From Acidimicrobiaceae bacterium (GTDB taxonomy: Bacteria; Actinomycetota; Acidimicrobiia; Acidimicrobiales; RAAP-2), in assembly GCA_003160115.1 (NCBI GenBank), contig PLQL01000031.1:1-34735 (forward strand): DNA of 34,735 nucleotides, given 5' to 3'. Both the position numbers and the translations under genes were made by a program. Under the pieces are notes generated by a model. It was not told the origin of the DNA. It searched no databases and worked only from the letters and a program-made list of their open reading frames with translations. This document shows positions 1-9,026 of this stretch, one piece after another; position 1 is the stretch's first letter, and the number at the start of each line of letters is the position of its first letter.

Positions 1-359
<359 letters not shown>

Positions 360-429
360 GATCTTTCAAGAACCGAAGTTCCCTACGAATCAGAGAGCCA
401 GATGAGTGACTCTAATACTCACCTGACAA

Positions 430-458
430 CAACGAGTATCCACGGGGTGGACTCGTTG
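430..458 (-). promoter_or_regulatory. 16S leader hairpin (possible processing stem)
   Basis: Minus strand CAACGAG-T-CCAC-CCC-GTGG-ATA-CTCGTTG forms a long near-perfect stem-loop upstream of the 16S 5' end. Confidence 0.5.
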
Positions 459-544
459 CCTACTACTTACTTCTTTTGACGAACGACGCGTCCGGTTAGA
501 TCCGTCCATCGTCGCCCGTACTGGCTTTTGGCTCTCGTTCTTCC

Positions 545-557
545 GTTTTCAAGGAGC
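545..557 (-). promoter_or_regulatory. boxA-like rRNA antitermination element in the 16S leader
   Basis: Minus strand GCTCCTTGAAAAC resembles rRNA leader boxA (GCTCTTTGAAAA type) and lies about 190 nt upstream of 16S. Confidence 0.6.
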
Positions 558-598
558 GACAACACACGCGACCGAAGTCGGAGGTGTGAAGTACACCA

Positions 599-618
599 TT
601 GCGGGATTTCTCCCGCAA
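599..618 (-). promoter_or_regulatory. rRNA leader hairpin, 8-bp perfect stem with GAAA tetraloop
   Basis: Minus strand TTGCGGGA-GAAA-TCCCGCAA. A second hairpin, GGTGT-N5-ACACC, follows at 583-597. Confidence 0.65.
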
Positions 619-654
619 CTCTGACGCCAAGTTGCCCTGGCGGCAGGGATGCCT

Positions 655-684
655 ACCTTAACAGCGCGGTTTACCAAGGTGCAA
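655..684 (-). promoter_or_regulatory. Probable rRNA operon promoter
   Basis: Minus strand TTGCAC (679-684), 18-bp spacer, TAAGGT (655-660) preceded by TGT (extended -10). Confidence 0.55.
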
Positions 685-743
685 ATGCACCTGGCCTCCG
701 TCTCCGTTGGTGGGAAGACCATCGTAGCAGGTCCGCCGAGCCC

Positions 744-780
744 AAAAATGCGCTTTTCAGCCAAAATCTGGCGTTTCGCA
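744..780 (-). terminator. Possible terminator after the nuclease-helicase gene
   Basis: Minus strand TGCGAAACGCCAGATTTTGGCTGAAAAGCGCATTTTT: nested inverted repeats (TGCG/CGCA, GCCA/TGGC) followed by a T run. Confidence 0.35.
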
Positions 781-822
781 GAAACCAAGCCCCGACCAAG
801 AGAAACGGAGCCCCCCGCCAAC

Positions 823-3800
823 TCAGGTCTGCGCGTACTCGACGAACGCGCTCAGAGTGCCGATGAGACGCATCTCGTCGATGGTCTTCGCTCGTGAATT
901 GAGCAGTTCCTCGGTACACACGAGATACGCGAGGCAACGCGCCCGACTCACCGCCACGTTGAGCCGGTTGCGTGAAAAGAGGAACTCTGGGCCCCGAGGC
1001 ATATCCGCAGCCGAGGAAGTGGTCATCGTAAAGAACACCACCGGGGCCTCTCGACCTTGGAACTTGTCCACGGTGCCCACTTGGACCCCAGCGAGGACAG
1101 GATTCTCCTGGAACGTTGATTGCAACAATTGCACCTGATCGTTATAAGGCGCCACCACCATGAACTCATCAGCGTCGAGTGGCGCTTCGATACCGTGCTG
1201 GTTGGTCCACGGCGTGCCGATCATTGAGGCGATCTGTTCGGCGACGACGCGTACTTCTTCACTCGATTCCGTTGAACTCTTCGTGTGGCGCACCTCAAGC
1301 CAGCGCAGGCCGGTGCCAAAGCGTGTCCCCTGGCGTGCACAACTCTCGTGACTCGTCAGACGTCCTTCGTAGATCTGACTCGAGATGAAAGAACAGACGT
1401 CAGGATGCATGCGCCGGGTAACGGCGATGAAGACGCCATCGCTGTTGGGCAGCGTCGCGTGCTCGCCCAGCACGTGCTCGAGGACGCTGACTCCCGAGCC
1501 ACCGGGATGTTCGGCTTGAGCAACCTGGGCCAACTGCAATGGATCGCCAAGCAAAATTAGGTTTCGCGCCGCGTTGGCCGACGCCAGTGCATCAGCCAAA
1601 GCTAACTGACCCGCCTCATCGATAACCAGATAGTCAACAGGATGAGGCCGCATGCCCGCGCGCGACCACAACCACGTCGTACCCGCCACCAAGTTGTAGT
1701 CGTCGTTCTCCGCCTTCGCACTTGAACTTTCGTATTTGACGCCGTCCAGGGCCCCGCTCTTGGGCTTGTCACCTCGACGTAGAACTCTCACCTGATCGCG
1801 GTCGCCCTTCTCATCGAACACCTCGAGAGTGGCACCGAGCAGGTTGTCGATCGCCGCATGACTCATGGCGGTGATACCCACGCGCTTGCCCGAGCGCACC
1901 AGTGCGTGGATGATGTGCGAACCGCTGTAGGTCTTGCCCGTTCCCGGCGGTCCCTGGAGCGCGACGAAACTCTCGTCGAGGTGACCGACCCAGCTCAAGA
2001 TTTCTTCGAGATCGTCGACGAAGACGCCACCCGCGGGCCCGTGTTCCTTGAGGAACCTAGGACGTTCGCGCCCGAGCAACGCCATGGACACACGACTGGG
2101 TGGGTCCGCTGGATCAGGATTCAGAATCTGCTCGGCCAGGTGAATCAGGACACCGGGCTTCTCGCGCGGACCAACGTAATCGTCAAGAGTGAAGACCACC
2201 GGCATCACGCCTGCCTCGTCCTCACGTTCTCGCCAGCGAAGTCGCAGCTCGCGACGTTCGAGGTCGATCTGGGAAACATAACCAAAGCCGTGCTCGCCGC
2301 CCACCCCCGTGAAGATCACGCTGCTGCGACTCACGAACGCCGAGGCCACCGTCTGATCAGGCCACGTGAACACGGCGTCTGTCACGGCCGCGCCGCGTGA
2401 GACACCCTGCTCGAAGTGCTCGAAATGCACGTTCGCGATGAAGTCCGGGTTGCCGTAGAGCGTCGCGAAGTCAGCGCTGGCCTCGGCGATCTTGGGCGTG
2501 ACGTTCGCCGAGCGCTCGCGACGCCAGTAATTCAACAAGTCGCCCAAGAGACGCTCGGGACTCCCGTCGTCGTACTGTTCGAGCCGCGCCACTAGTTCGT
2601 CGGTGTCGTACTCGAACTCCTCGATCTCGAGTACCGCTTCGCGCCACTCGAGGTCCTCGGGCCGTTGACTGACGAGCCAATCGCGCAGCGCCTTCGTGGC
2701 TCGAACGTCGTCACAGTTGTAGACCGCAATCGCCTCGAGGATTGCTGGGTCGCCAGTCTTCATGTATTGCTCATACTCGACCACCGCTCCGGCGCCCTGT
2801 TCGATGCCGCCTCGCCGTTGAAAACTTGCCAGCCGTTCGAGATACTTCAGGCCGTACGACTCCGTTCCCACCACGACGGCGTTCTTCGCCACCACGAAGA
2901 GGTCGACGAAGAGGCCGCTCTCGACGAGTGAGGTCAATAGCACCTCGCTGTCGGTGCCGCTCGTCAATCGTTCGAGGGCGGAGCGTTCAGTGTGGTTGTA
3001 GTGGTACACGTGCATGAGCGGGTACTCGCGACGGCGCTCGGCGAAGAACTCGACCAGATTCCTCACCATTCTCTCTTGCTGTTCGAGAGTGTGGGCCCAG
3101 CGTTGGTCGTAGGACCACTCGCCATCTGTCGCACGCAAGTAGAGCCCACTCAGAAAGAACAGATCGTGTTGGGGGGTCCAGAATGGATGACCCTCGAAGT
3201 CAAAGAAGACGTCTCCTTCATCCGGCGCCGGGAGGAACTGAAACCCGTGACCGAAGACCGGGTCCTCCCCCGGTTCTACGAGTTCGAACGCCGGAGGTTC
3301 GTTGGGCCTTTGGCGTGAATCGACCTGGAGGTTCGCCTGCAGGATCAGACGACTGAGGTTCTCCTCGTGGATCTCGGGTACCGGTGTAGTGCGTGCAGCC
3401 AACTCGACCACGGTGCGCACGCCCGCGTGCTCGAGCGCTCCTTGTTCTGACGCCCGTAAATTTGCGACGTAGACCAGTGAGTCGGCGCTGCGCCATTCAT
3501 TCTCACACCGATCCTTGAACTCGCAGTAGTCGCAGTGATCGCACGGCGCCGGCGTGGTGTCAAAGTCAACGTCACGTTCGAGTAGGGCGCTGAGTTGGCT
3601 ACGCAGACGTCGCCAGTAGGGACCGAACTGCTCAACGACGAGCGACTCTTGAACACCGGTACCGAGCCATAAGTGCATCGAACGAGGAGCGGATCCGCAG
3701 AGGGCCCTTATGGCGTCGGCGTAAAAGCAAAGTTGCAGCACGTGACCGGGCTTGCCTTCGGTCCGTGTGAGCTTGGCGTCAATCGGTTCGTACTGGGCGT

Positions 3801-4173
3801 AACCGTCGACGGGCTCTTCCACGCGAACCAGGAAATCCGCGATTCCCCGGATGCCTTCGTGTACGAAGGGCATCTGGAAGATCGCGTCGTGACCGTCCCG
3901 CATGGGGTTACCCACGCGAAGAACCCAGGTGTCAAACGATTCGCCGGGATTGCGACCGGGAACCCGGTAGACCGACTTGCTCTGATTCTCGAGATCCACG
4001 AGACAGTCGTGCTCGTGCGTCGTGCCTTTTTCCACCAACAAGTCCGCGAGAGATCCGCGGGCCGCTGCGGGCACGAAGAGCGAGCCCGCGTCGACCTGGT
4101 TTCGCAAGGACAAGAAGTGCGCGCATTCGAGCCACGCGGTGATCTTAGAAGGAGTGAGGAGCCGGTCGACCAT
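823..4173 (-). CDS. TM0106-type RecB-like nuclease + RNase H-like (DEDD) exonuclease + SF1 DNA helicase fusion
   Basis: 1116 aa. N-terminal PD-(D/E)XK-like YEPIDAKLTRTEG with CDHCDYCEFKDRC (Cas4/AddB-type Fe-S cysteines, with an earlier Cys in WLECAHF); central VFFDFEGHPF...YNCDDVRAT (RNase_H_2-like); C-terminal Walker A GPPGTGKT, VIDEAGQ, and KFQGREAPVV with VAVSRAR helicase motifs. Confidence 0.88.
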   Translation of the reverse strand: MVDRLLTPSKITAWLECAHFLSLRNQVDAGSLFVPAAARGSLADLLVEKGTTHEHDCLVDLENQSKSVYRVPGRNPGESFDTWVLRVGNPMRDGHDAIFQMPFVHEGIRGIADFLVRVEEPVDGYAQYEPIDAKLTRTEGKPGHVLQLCFYADAIRALCGSAPRSMHLWLGTGVQESLVVEQFGPYWRRLRSQLSALLERDVDFDTTPAPCDHCDYCEFKDRCENEWRSADSLVYVANLRASEQGALEHAGVRTVVELAARTTPVPEIHEENLSRLILQANLQVDSRQRPNEPPAFELVEPGEDPVFGHGFQFLPAPDEGDVFFDFEGHPFWTPQHDLFFLSGLYLRATDGEWSYDQRWAHTLEQQERMVRNLVEFFAERRREYPLMHVYHYNHTERSALERLTSGTDSEVLLTSLVESGLFVDLFVVAKNAVVVGTESYGLKYLERLASFQRRGGIEQGAGAVVEYEQYMKTGDPAILEAIAVYNCDDVRATKALRDWLVSQRPEDLEWREAVLEIEEFEYDTDELVARLEQYDDGSPERLLGDLLNYWRRERSANVTPKIAEASADFATLYGNPDFIANVHFEHFEQGVSRGAAVTDAVFTWPDQTVASAFVSRSSVIFTGVGGEHGFGYVSQIDLERRELRLRWREREDEAGVMPVVFTLDDYVGPREKPGVLIHLAEQILNPDPADPPSRVSMALLGRERPRFLKEHGPAGGVFVDDLEEILSWVGHLDESFVALQGPPGTGKTYSGSHIIHALVRSGKRVGITAMSHAAIDNLLGATLEVFDEKGDRDQVRVLRRGDKPKSGALDGVKYESSSAKAENDDYNLVAGTTWLWSRAGMRPHPVDYLVIDEAGQLALADALASANAARNLILLGDPLQLAQVAQAEHPGGSGVSVLEHVLGEHATLPNSDGVFIAVTRRMHPDVCSFISSQIYEGRLTSHESCARQGTRFGTGLRWLEVRHTKSSTESSEEVRVVAEQIASMIGTPWTNQHGIEAPLDADEFMVVAPYNDQVQLLQSTFQENPVLAGVQVGTVDKFQGREAPVVFFTMTTSSAADMPRGPEFLFSRNRLNVAVSRARCLAYLVCTEELLNSRAKTIDEMRLIGTLSAFVEYAQT

Positions 4174-4211
4174 GTGCTTTCAGCGTAGGTTCAGCCCGTG
4201 ACACGACCCGG

Positions 4212-5606
4212 TTACTGCGAGGGATGACCCGGTTCAACCAATCGCTCGCGCAAGCCTGCCACGGCTTTGACCAATCGCTCACGCTGCGCCGGGCTCGCGA
4301 GCGGGCCCGAGGCGCCCGGTGACGAGCGGTGCGCGAGCGCCGAGCCGGGCTCGAAGAGGTGCACGAAACGAGCGAGATCGTCGTCGGCTCGAACGAGGTC
4401 GACGAGGGACAGGCCCTTGGTCGCCGCCTCACCCACCAGCCGTCCCACACGCTCGTGAGCCTGTCGAAAAGGGACGCCCTCCTCAACCAACCGCTCGGCG
4501 ATGTCGATCGCGACCAGGTTGGCATCCGCGGCGGCTGCGGCGGCGACGTCAAGGTGGAACTCTAGTGACGCGTACGCACCCGTCAGGGCCTCTAGGACGA
4601 GACGTACTTGGCGAATCGAGTCGAAGAGCGGCTCCTTGTCCTCTTGAAGGTCACGGTTATACGACAGTGGCAGACCCTTCAAGGTCACCAGAAGGCTCGT
4701 GAGGTTCCCGACGAATCGACCGGTCTTGGCCCGCACCAATTCGGCGACGTCGCTGTTCTTCTTTTGGGGCAACATCGATGACCCGGTCGTGAACGCATCA
4801 CCGAGGGTAGCGAAGTCGAATTCCGCGCTGGTCCACAAGACCAGTTCCTCACCCATCCGCGACAGGTGCACGCCGAGCAGGGCCACGTCAAAGAGCGTCT
4901 CGGCCACGAAATCGCGGTCACTGACGGCGTCCATGGAGTTGGCGAAGGTGTCGCCGAAGCCCAGCAATGCCGCGGGCACGGCAGGGTCAATCGGCAGCGA
5001 CGTACCCGCCAACGCCCCAGCGCCCAGGGGTGACACGTCAAGACGCCGCCGTGCGTCGAGGAGACGATCAACGTCACGTAACAACGCCCACGCGTGGGCG
5101 TTCAGGTGATGACTGAGCAACACCGGCTGGGCACGTTGCAGATGCGTATACCCGGGCAGTGAAGCGTCTTTATGAGCCGCGCCCAAATTCACTAGTTCGT
5201 CGACTAGCGCCAGAACAAGACCCGAGACTTCACCGAGTGCGTCGCGAGTAAAGAGCCGCATCGTGGTCGCAATCTGGTCGTTGCGACTTCGTGCCGTATG
5301 AATCTTGGCGCCGACCTCGCCGAGCATCTCTGTCGCGCGACGTTCGATTGCCGTGTGGATGTCCTCATCGCTGCCCGAACGCACAAAGACGCCCCTGTCG
5401 AATTCCGACTCGATCTCCTCGAGGGCCCCGAGCAGGGCCAACGATTCGTCACTCGTAATCAAGTCCGCCGCCTCGAGGCCGCGCACGTGGGCCCTCGTCC
5501 CCATGATGTCGTGGTGATACAGCACGTGGTCAAAGGAATAACTCTCCGACAAATCCCATAGTGTCGAATCCATGGAGGACGTGAACCGTCCGCTCCAGAG
5601 CGTCAT
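4212..5606 (-). CDS. argH: Argininosuccinate lyase
   Basis: 464 aa; MTLWSGRF..., GSSMLPQKKNSDVAELVR signature; arg operon context. Confidence 0.97.
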   Translation of the reverse strand: MTLWSGRFTSSMDSTLWDLSESYSFDHVLYHHDIMGTRAHVRGLEAADLITSDESLALLGALEEIESEFDRGVFVRSGSDEDIHTAIERRATEMLGEVGAKIHTARSRNDQIATTMRLFTRDALGEVSGLVLALVDELVNLGAAHKDASLPGYTHLQRAQPVLLSHHLNAHAWALLRDVDRLLDARRRLDVSPLGAGALAGTSLPIDPAVPAALLGFGDTFANSMDAVSDRDFVAETLFDVALLGVHLSRMGEELVLWTSAEFDFATLGDAFTTGSSMLPQKKNSDVAELVRAKTGRFVGNLTSLLVTLKGLPLSYNRDLQEDKEPLFDSIRQVRLVLEALTGAYASLEFHLDVAAAAAADANLVAIDIAERLVEEGVPFRQAHERVGRLVGEAATKGLSLVDLVRADDDLARFVHLFEPGSALAHRSSPGASGPLASPAQRERLVKAVAGLRERLVEPGHPSQ

Positions 5607-6826
5607 GGCCGCGGCGGCGTAGCGTTCTTAGCGCCTTGGCGTGCCGCCCAGGTCTTCACGCCCAGTCCGTAGATCTTCACGTATCCTTCGGAGTCGCTGT
5701 GTCGAAACGTGTCCGCTGCGTCGTAGGTGGCCAGTCCGTGGTCGTAGAGCGCGTGGGGACTACGTCGACCGGTCACGCGAAGCAGACCAGGCGCAGCCAG
5801 ACTGAGCCGGACGTCACCACTGACGTGACGCTGCGTGTCGAACATGAACGAGTCCAGAGCTTCCTTGAGCGGCGAGAACCACATGCCGTCGTATATGAGC
5901 TCGGCCCACCTTGTCTCGAGGCGCGCCTTCTCGTGGTGGAGGTCGCGCTCGAGCACCAGGTCCTCCAGGTCCGAGTGCGCAGTAATGATGGCGAGTGCCG
6001 CCGGGCACTCGTACACCTCGCGACTCTTGATACCCACTCGCCGGTTCTCCACCATGTCGATGCGGCCAAAGCCAGTGGCGCCACAACGGTCATTAAGGCG
6101 CTTGATGAGGTCGGCGAGCCCAAGGGGTTCGCTGTCGATAGCAACCGGCAATCCAGCCTTGAAACTCAGCACCAACTCAACGGGTTGCTCGTTGGTGATC
6201 TTGGTCAAGGTATAGGGCTCGTCGGGTGGCGCGGCCCAGGGGTCTTCCATGGCGCCACATTCGATTGCCCGACCCCACAGATTCTCGTCAATCGAGTAGA
6301 TCTTCTCCTTCGATGCGCGAATCGGGATGTCCCACTTCTCGGCGTAGTCAACCGAATCCGCCCGGGTCATGCCCCAGTTGCGCGCGGGCGCCAGGACCTC
6401 GAGGTCAGGGGCCAACGCGTGCGTGCCGACTTCGAATCGCACCTGGTCGTTTCCTTTGCCAGTGCATCCGTGGGCTACGGCCGTCGCGTCGAATTTGCGA
6501 GCCTGATCGACGAGGTGTCGTACGATCACCGGGCGCGAGAGTGCCGAGACTAGGGGGTACTTCCCCTCGTAGAGGGCATTCGCATAAATTGCGCTCGCGC
6601 AGAACTCTTCGGCCATCTCTTGGCGCGCGTCCACCACCACGCATTCAAGCGCCCCCGCCGCCATCGCTCGAGTCTGAATGTCCTCAAAACTCTCGGAACT
6701 GTCGGCGTCTTGGCCGACGTTCACGAGTACGCAGACGACTTCGACCCCCCACTCTTCGATCATCCAGCGCACCGCCACCGAGGTATCGAGTCCGCCGCTG
6801 TAGGCGAGCACCACACGCTTAGCCAT
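5603..6826 (-). CDS. argG: Argininosuccinate synthase
   Basis: 407 aa; VVLAYSGGLDTSVAVRW, AHGCTGKGNDQVRFE. Confidence 0.98.
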   Translation of the reverse strand: MAKRVVLAYSGGLDTSVAVRWMIEEWGVEVVCVLVNVGQDADSSESFEDIQTRAMAAGALECVVVDARQEMAEEFCASAIYANALYEGKYPLVSALSRPVIVRHLVDQARKFDATAVAHGCTGKGNDQVRFEVGTHALAPDLEVLAPARNWGMTRADSVDYAEKWDIPIRASKEKIYSIDENLWGRAIECGAMEDPWAAPPDEPYTLTKITNEQPVELVLSFKAGLPVAIDSEPLGLADLIKRLNDRCGATGFGRIDMVENRRVGIKSREVYECPAALAIITAHSDLEDLVLERDLHHEKARLETRWAELIYDGMWFSPLKEALDSFMFDTQRHVSGDVRLSLAAPGLLRVTGRRSPHALYDHGLATYDAADTFRHSDSEGYVKIYGLGVKTWAARQGAKNATPPRP

Positions 6827-7322
6827 GACCGTTTCCTTTCATTGACGTCGACGTCACTTCATCGATACCCGCGAGGGCACGGAATTCACGAGCCAAATCC
6901 TCTCCACCGCGCTTCTCGCTCGCGATCACCAAGATCGTGTCATCTCCGGCGACGCTGCCGAGCACGCCTTCGAGCGCGCTGCGATCCAGGGCTGACGCGA
7001 CGACGTGCGCGCATCCTGGTGGCGTTCGCACCACGACGAGACTGGCCGAACTCTCAACCGACACCACCCACTCTCCCATCATTCGGCGTAGGTGATCAAG
7101 TGGCGCAGGGCTCGAGAGGCTGGCGCCGCCCACGACGATCCTTCGCGTCCCGTGTTCGTCTCGGATCTTCACCGTGCCGAGTTCTTGGAGGTCGCGAGTG
7201 ACTGTAGCCTGGGTGGCCGCGATGCCCTCGGCGTTGAGTCGCCCCACGATCTGGGCCGCCGTCGAGATGACCTCGCGCTCGAGCAGTTCGTTGATCCGAT
7301 GTTGACGCTGCGTTTTAGTCAT
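6819..7322 (-). CDS. argR: Arginine repressor ArgR
   Basis: MTKTQRQHRINELLEREVISTAAQIVGRLNAEGIAATQATVTRDLQELG; start placed at the internal Met (7322) of the track ORF. Confidence 0.95.
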   Translation of the reverse strand: MTKTQRQHRINELLEREVISTAAQIVGRLNAEGIAATQATVTRDLQELGTVKIRDEHGTRRIVVGGASLSSPAPLDHLRRMMGEWVVSVESSASLVVVRTPPGCAHVVASALDRSALEGVLGSVAGDDTILVIASEKRGGEDLAREFRALAGIDEVTSTSMKGNGHG

Positions 7323-8238
7323 GTTCTTCCTTCTTGATCCAACGTAAGACGCCCAGCATCGCTGAACGACGATGAAACACTTGACGCCAAACGAGAGAGT
7401 TTTCGCCGTCAATCACCTCGTTGGTGATCTCGTCGCCCCGGTGGGCCGGGAGACAGTGCAGCACCACGGTGCTCGGCTTAGCATTCTTCAAAAGAGCGTC
7501 GTTCACCTGAAAGAGAGCGAAATCCCGGCGACGCCGTTCGGTCTCGGCCTCAAGGCCCATCGAGACCCACGCGTCGGTGTAGACCACGTCAGCGTGGCGC
7601 ACCGCCTCATCGGGGGAATCGGTGAGCGTGAGCGAACCCCCTTCGACTGCGAACGGATCCTCCGCGCCACCACGGGTGAGCTGGTACACCGGCGGCGCGG
7701 CCACCGTGACGTTCGCTCCCAGGCCCAACAACGCGACCGCGAGCGAGCGGGTCACGTTGGTGGCGTCTCCCACGTAGGCGACCTCGAGGCCGCGCAGCTG
7801 GTCAACGTCACCTCCGGCAAAATGTTCAGCAATCGTGAGCACGTCCGCCACCGCCTGGGTCGGGTGGGCGGTGTCGCTCAGTAGGTTCACGAGCGACATC
7901 GCGTCTTTGGTCGCCGCGCGCATCCTCTCGAAGACTCGATGGTCTCGTACCCGAAGCGCACTGATGGCGTACATCTGGGCGAGCGTGCGGGCCACGTCCT
8001 CCGCGGATTCTCGCGAGTCCAGCCCTATTTCCTCGTCACCGAAGAACGTGACGTACCCTCCGAGTTCGTGGACCGCGGACGAACTCGAAGCTCGGGTCCG
8101 AAGGCTCGGGCGTTCGAAGACGAGTGCCACGCCCTGTCCCTTCAAGGTCTGGTCATCGAACGGTGAGACCGCACGGTCATAGATCGTCGCGAGATCCTCA
8201 CGAGTCAGGTCTTCGATGGTGATGAAGTGGCGGGTCAC
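7315..8238 (-). CDS. argF: Ornithine carbamoyltransferase
   Basis: 307 aa; FERPSLRTRASS, DTAHPTQAVADVLT, HCLPAHRGDEITNEV. Confidence 0.95.
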   Translation of the reverse strand: MTRHFITIEDLTREDLATIYDRAVSPFDDQTLKGQGVALVFERPSLRTRASSSSAVHELGGYVTFFGDEEIGLDSRESAEDVARTLAQMYAISALRVRDHRVFERMRAATKDAMSLVNLLSDTAHPTQAVADVLTIAEHFAGGDVDQLRGLEVAYVGDATNVTRSLAVALLGLGANVTVAAPPVYQLTRGGAEDPFAVEGGSLTLTDSPDEAVRHADVVYTDAWVSMGLEAETERRRRDFALFQVNDALLKNAKPSTVVLHCLPAHRGDEITNEVIDGENSLVWRQVFHRRSAMLGVLRWIKKEEHD

Positions 8239-9026
8239 GCCAGGATCTCCGTCGCGGGAATGGCACCGTTGATCGTGTCGCGCAGGGCGTGATGTCGCGT
8301 GCCATTCGCCAGTAGCACGCGTTGGGCCCCGGCATCAAGCGCGTCAAGCGCCGCGCGCAGTTTGGGCACCATGCCGTCACGTGCCGCACCGGAGGCCAAC
8401 AGCGACCTGACCTGAAAGGCGTTCATGTGCGCGAGGGCCGAAGAAGGATCTTCCGGGTCGTCGCGTACCTGGTCCACGTCAGAGAGCAGGATCAGCGCCT
8501 CGGCTTCGAGAGCCCCGGCTAGCGCGCCCGCCGCGGTATCGGCATTGCAGTTCACGAGTTCGCCCAACTCGTCTACCGCCAGAGAACAGATCACCGGACT
8601 GAAGCCGTTGGCCCAGAGCGAAGTCACGACCTCGGTGCGAACGACGGGCGTCGCCCCGGCGCGCTGCCACGGCTCGCCGAGTGACGTCGAGACAAACAGC
8701 GAACCGTCGGCGCCGGAGAGTCCCACGCTGGGCACCCCGGCGTGGTTCAGCGCCGCCGTGACCAGAAGGTTGACGTGGCTCAAGGCCATCGCCACGTAAT
8801 TCATGGTAACGGTGTCGGTGATCCGCAGGCCCTCGTGGAAACGGCTCTCGACTTGGGCAGTCTCAAGAAGGTCTTCGATCTGTGGACCGCCGCCGTGCAC
8901 GAGCGCGACTTCGGAGCCCCCGCTCACCAGGTGCGCGACGTCCTGAGCCAGTTGGGCGAGCAACGGCGCGTTCGGGGCCAAGGAGTCCATGGCGTGGCCG
9001 CCGATTTTTACCACGAGGCGCTTCAC
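8235..9026 (-). CDS. argB: Acetylglutamate kinase
   Basis: KRLVVKIGGHAMD, ALVHGGGPQI, VGLSGADG. GTG start at 9026 overlaps the argC stop (GTGA). Confidence 0.95.
   Translation of the reverse strand: MKRLVVKIGGHAMDSLAPNAPLLAQLAQDVAHLVSGGSEVALVHGGGPQIEDLLETAQVESRFHEGLRITDTVTMNYVAMALSHVNLLVTAALNHAGVPSVGLSGADGSLFVSTSLGEPWQRAGATPVVRTEVVTSLWANGFSPVICSLAVDELGELVNCNADTAAGALAGALEAEALILLSDVDQVRDDPEDPSSALAHMNAFQVRSLLASGAARDGMVPKLRAALDALDAGAQRVLLANGTRHHALRDTINGAIPATEILA

Noticed and set aside
5636-6553. 305-aa plus-strand ORF opposite argG
   Set aside because: Antisense to argG; high-GC frame artefact.
7800-7870. HPTQ rather than HPCQ motif in ArgF as a sign of altered substrate
   Set aside because: HPTQ also occurs in ordinary ornithine carbamoyltransferases such as those of E. 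coli; not evidence for a variant enzyme.
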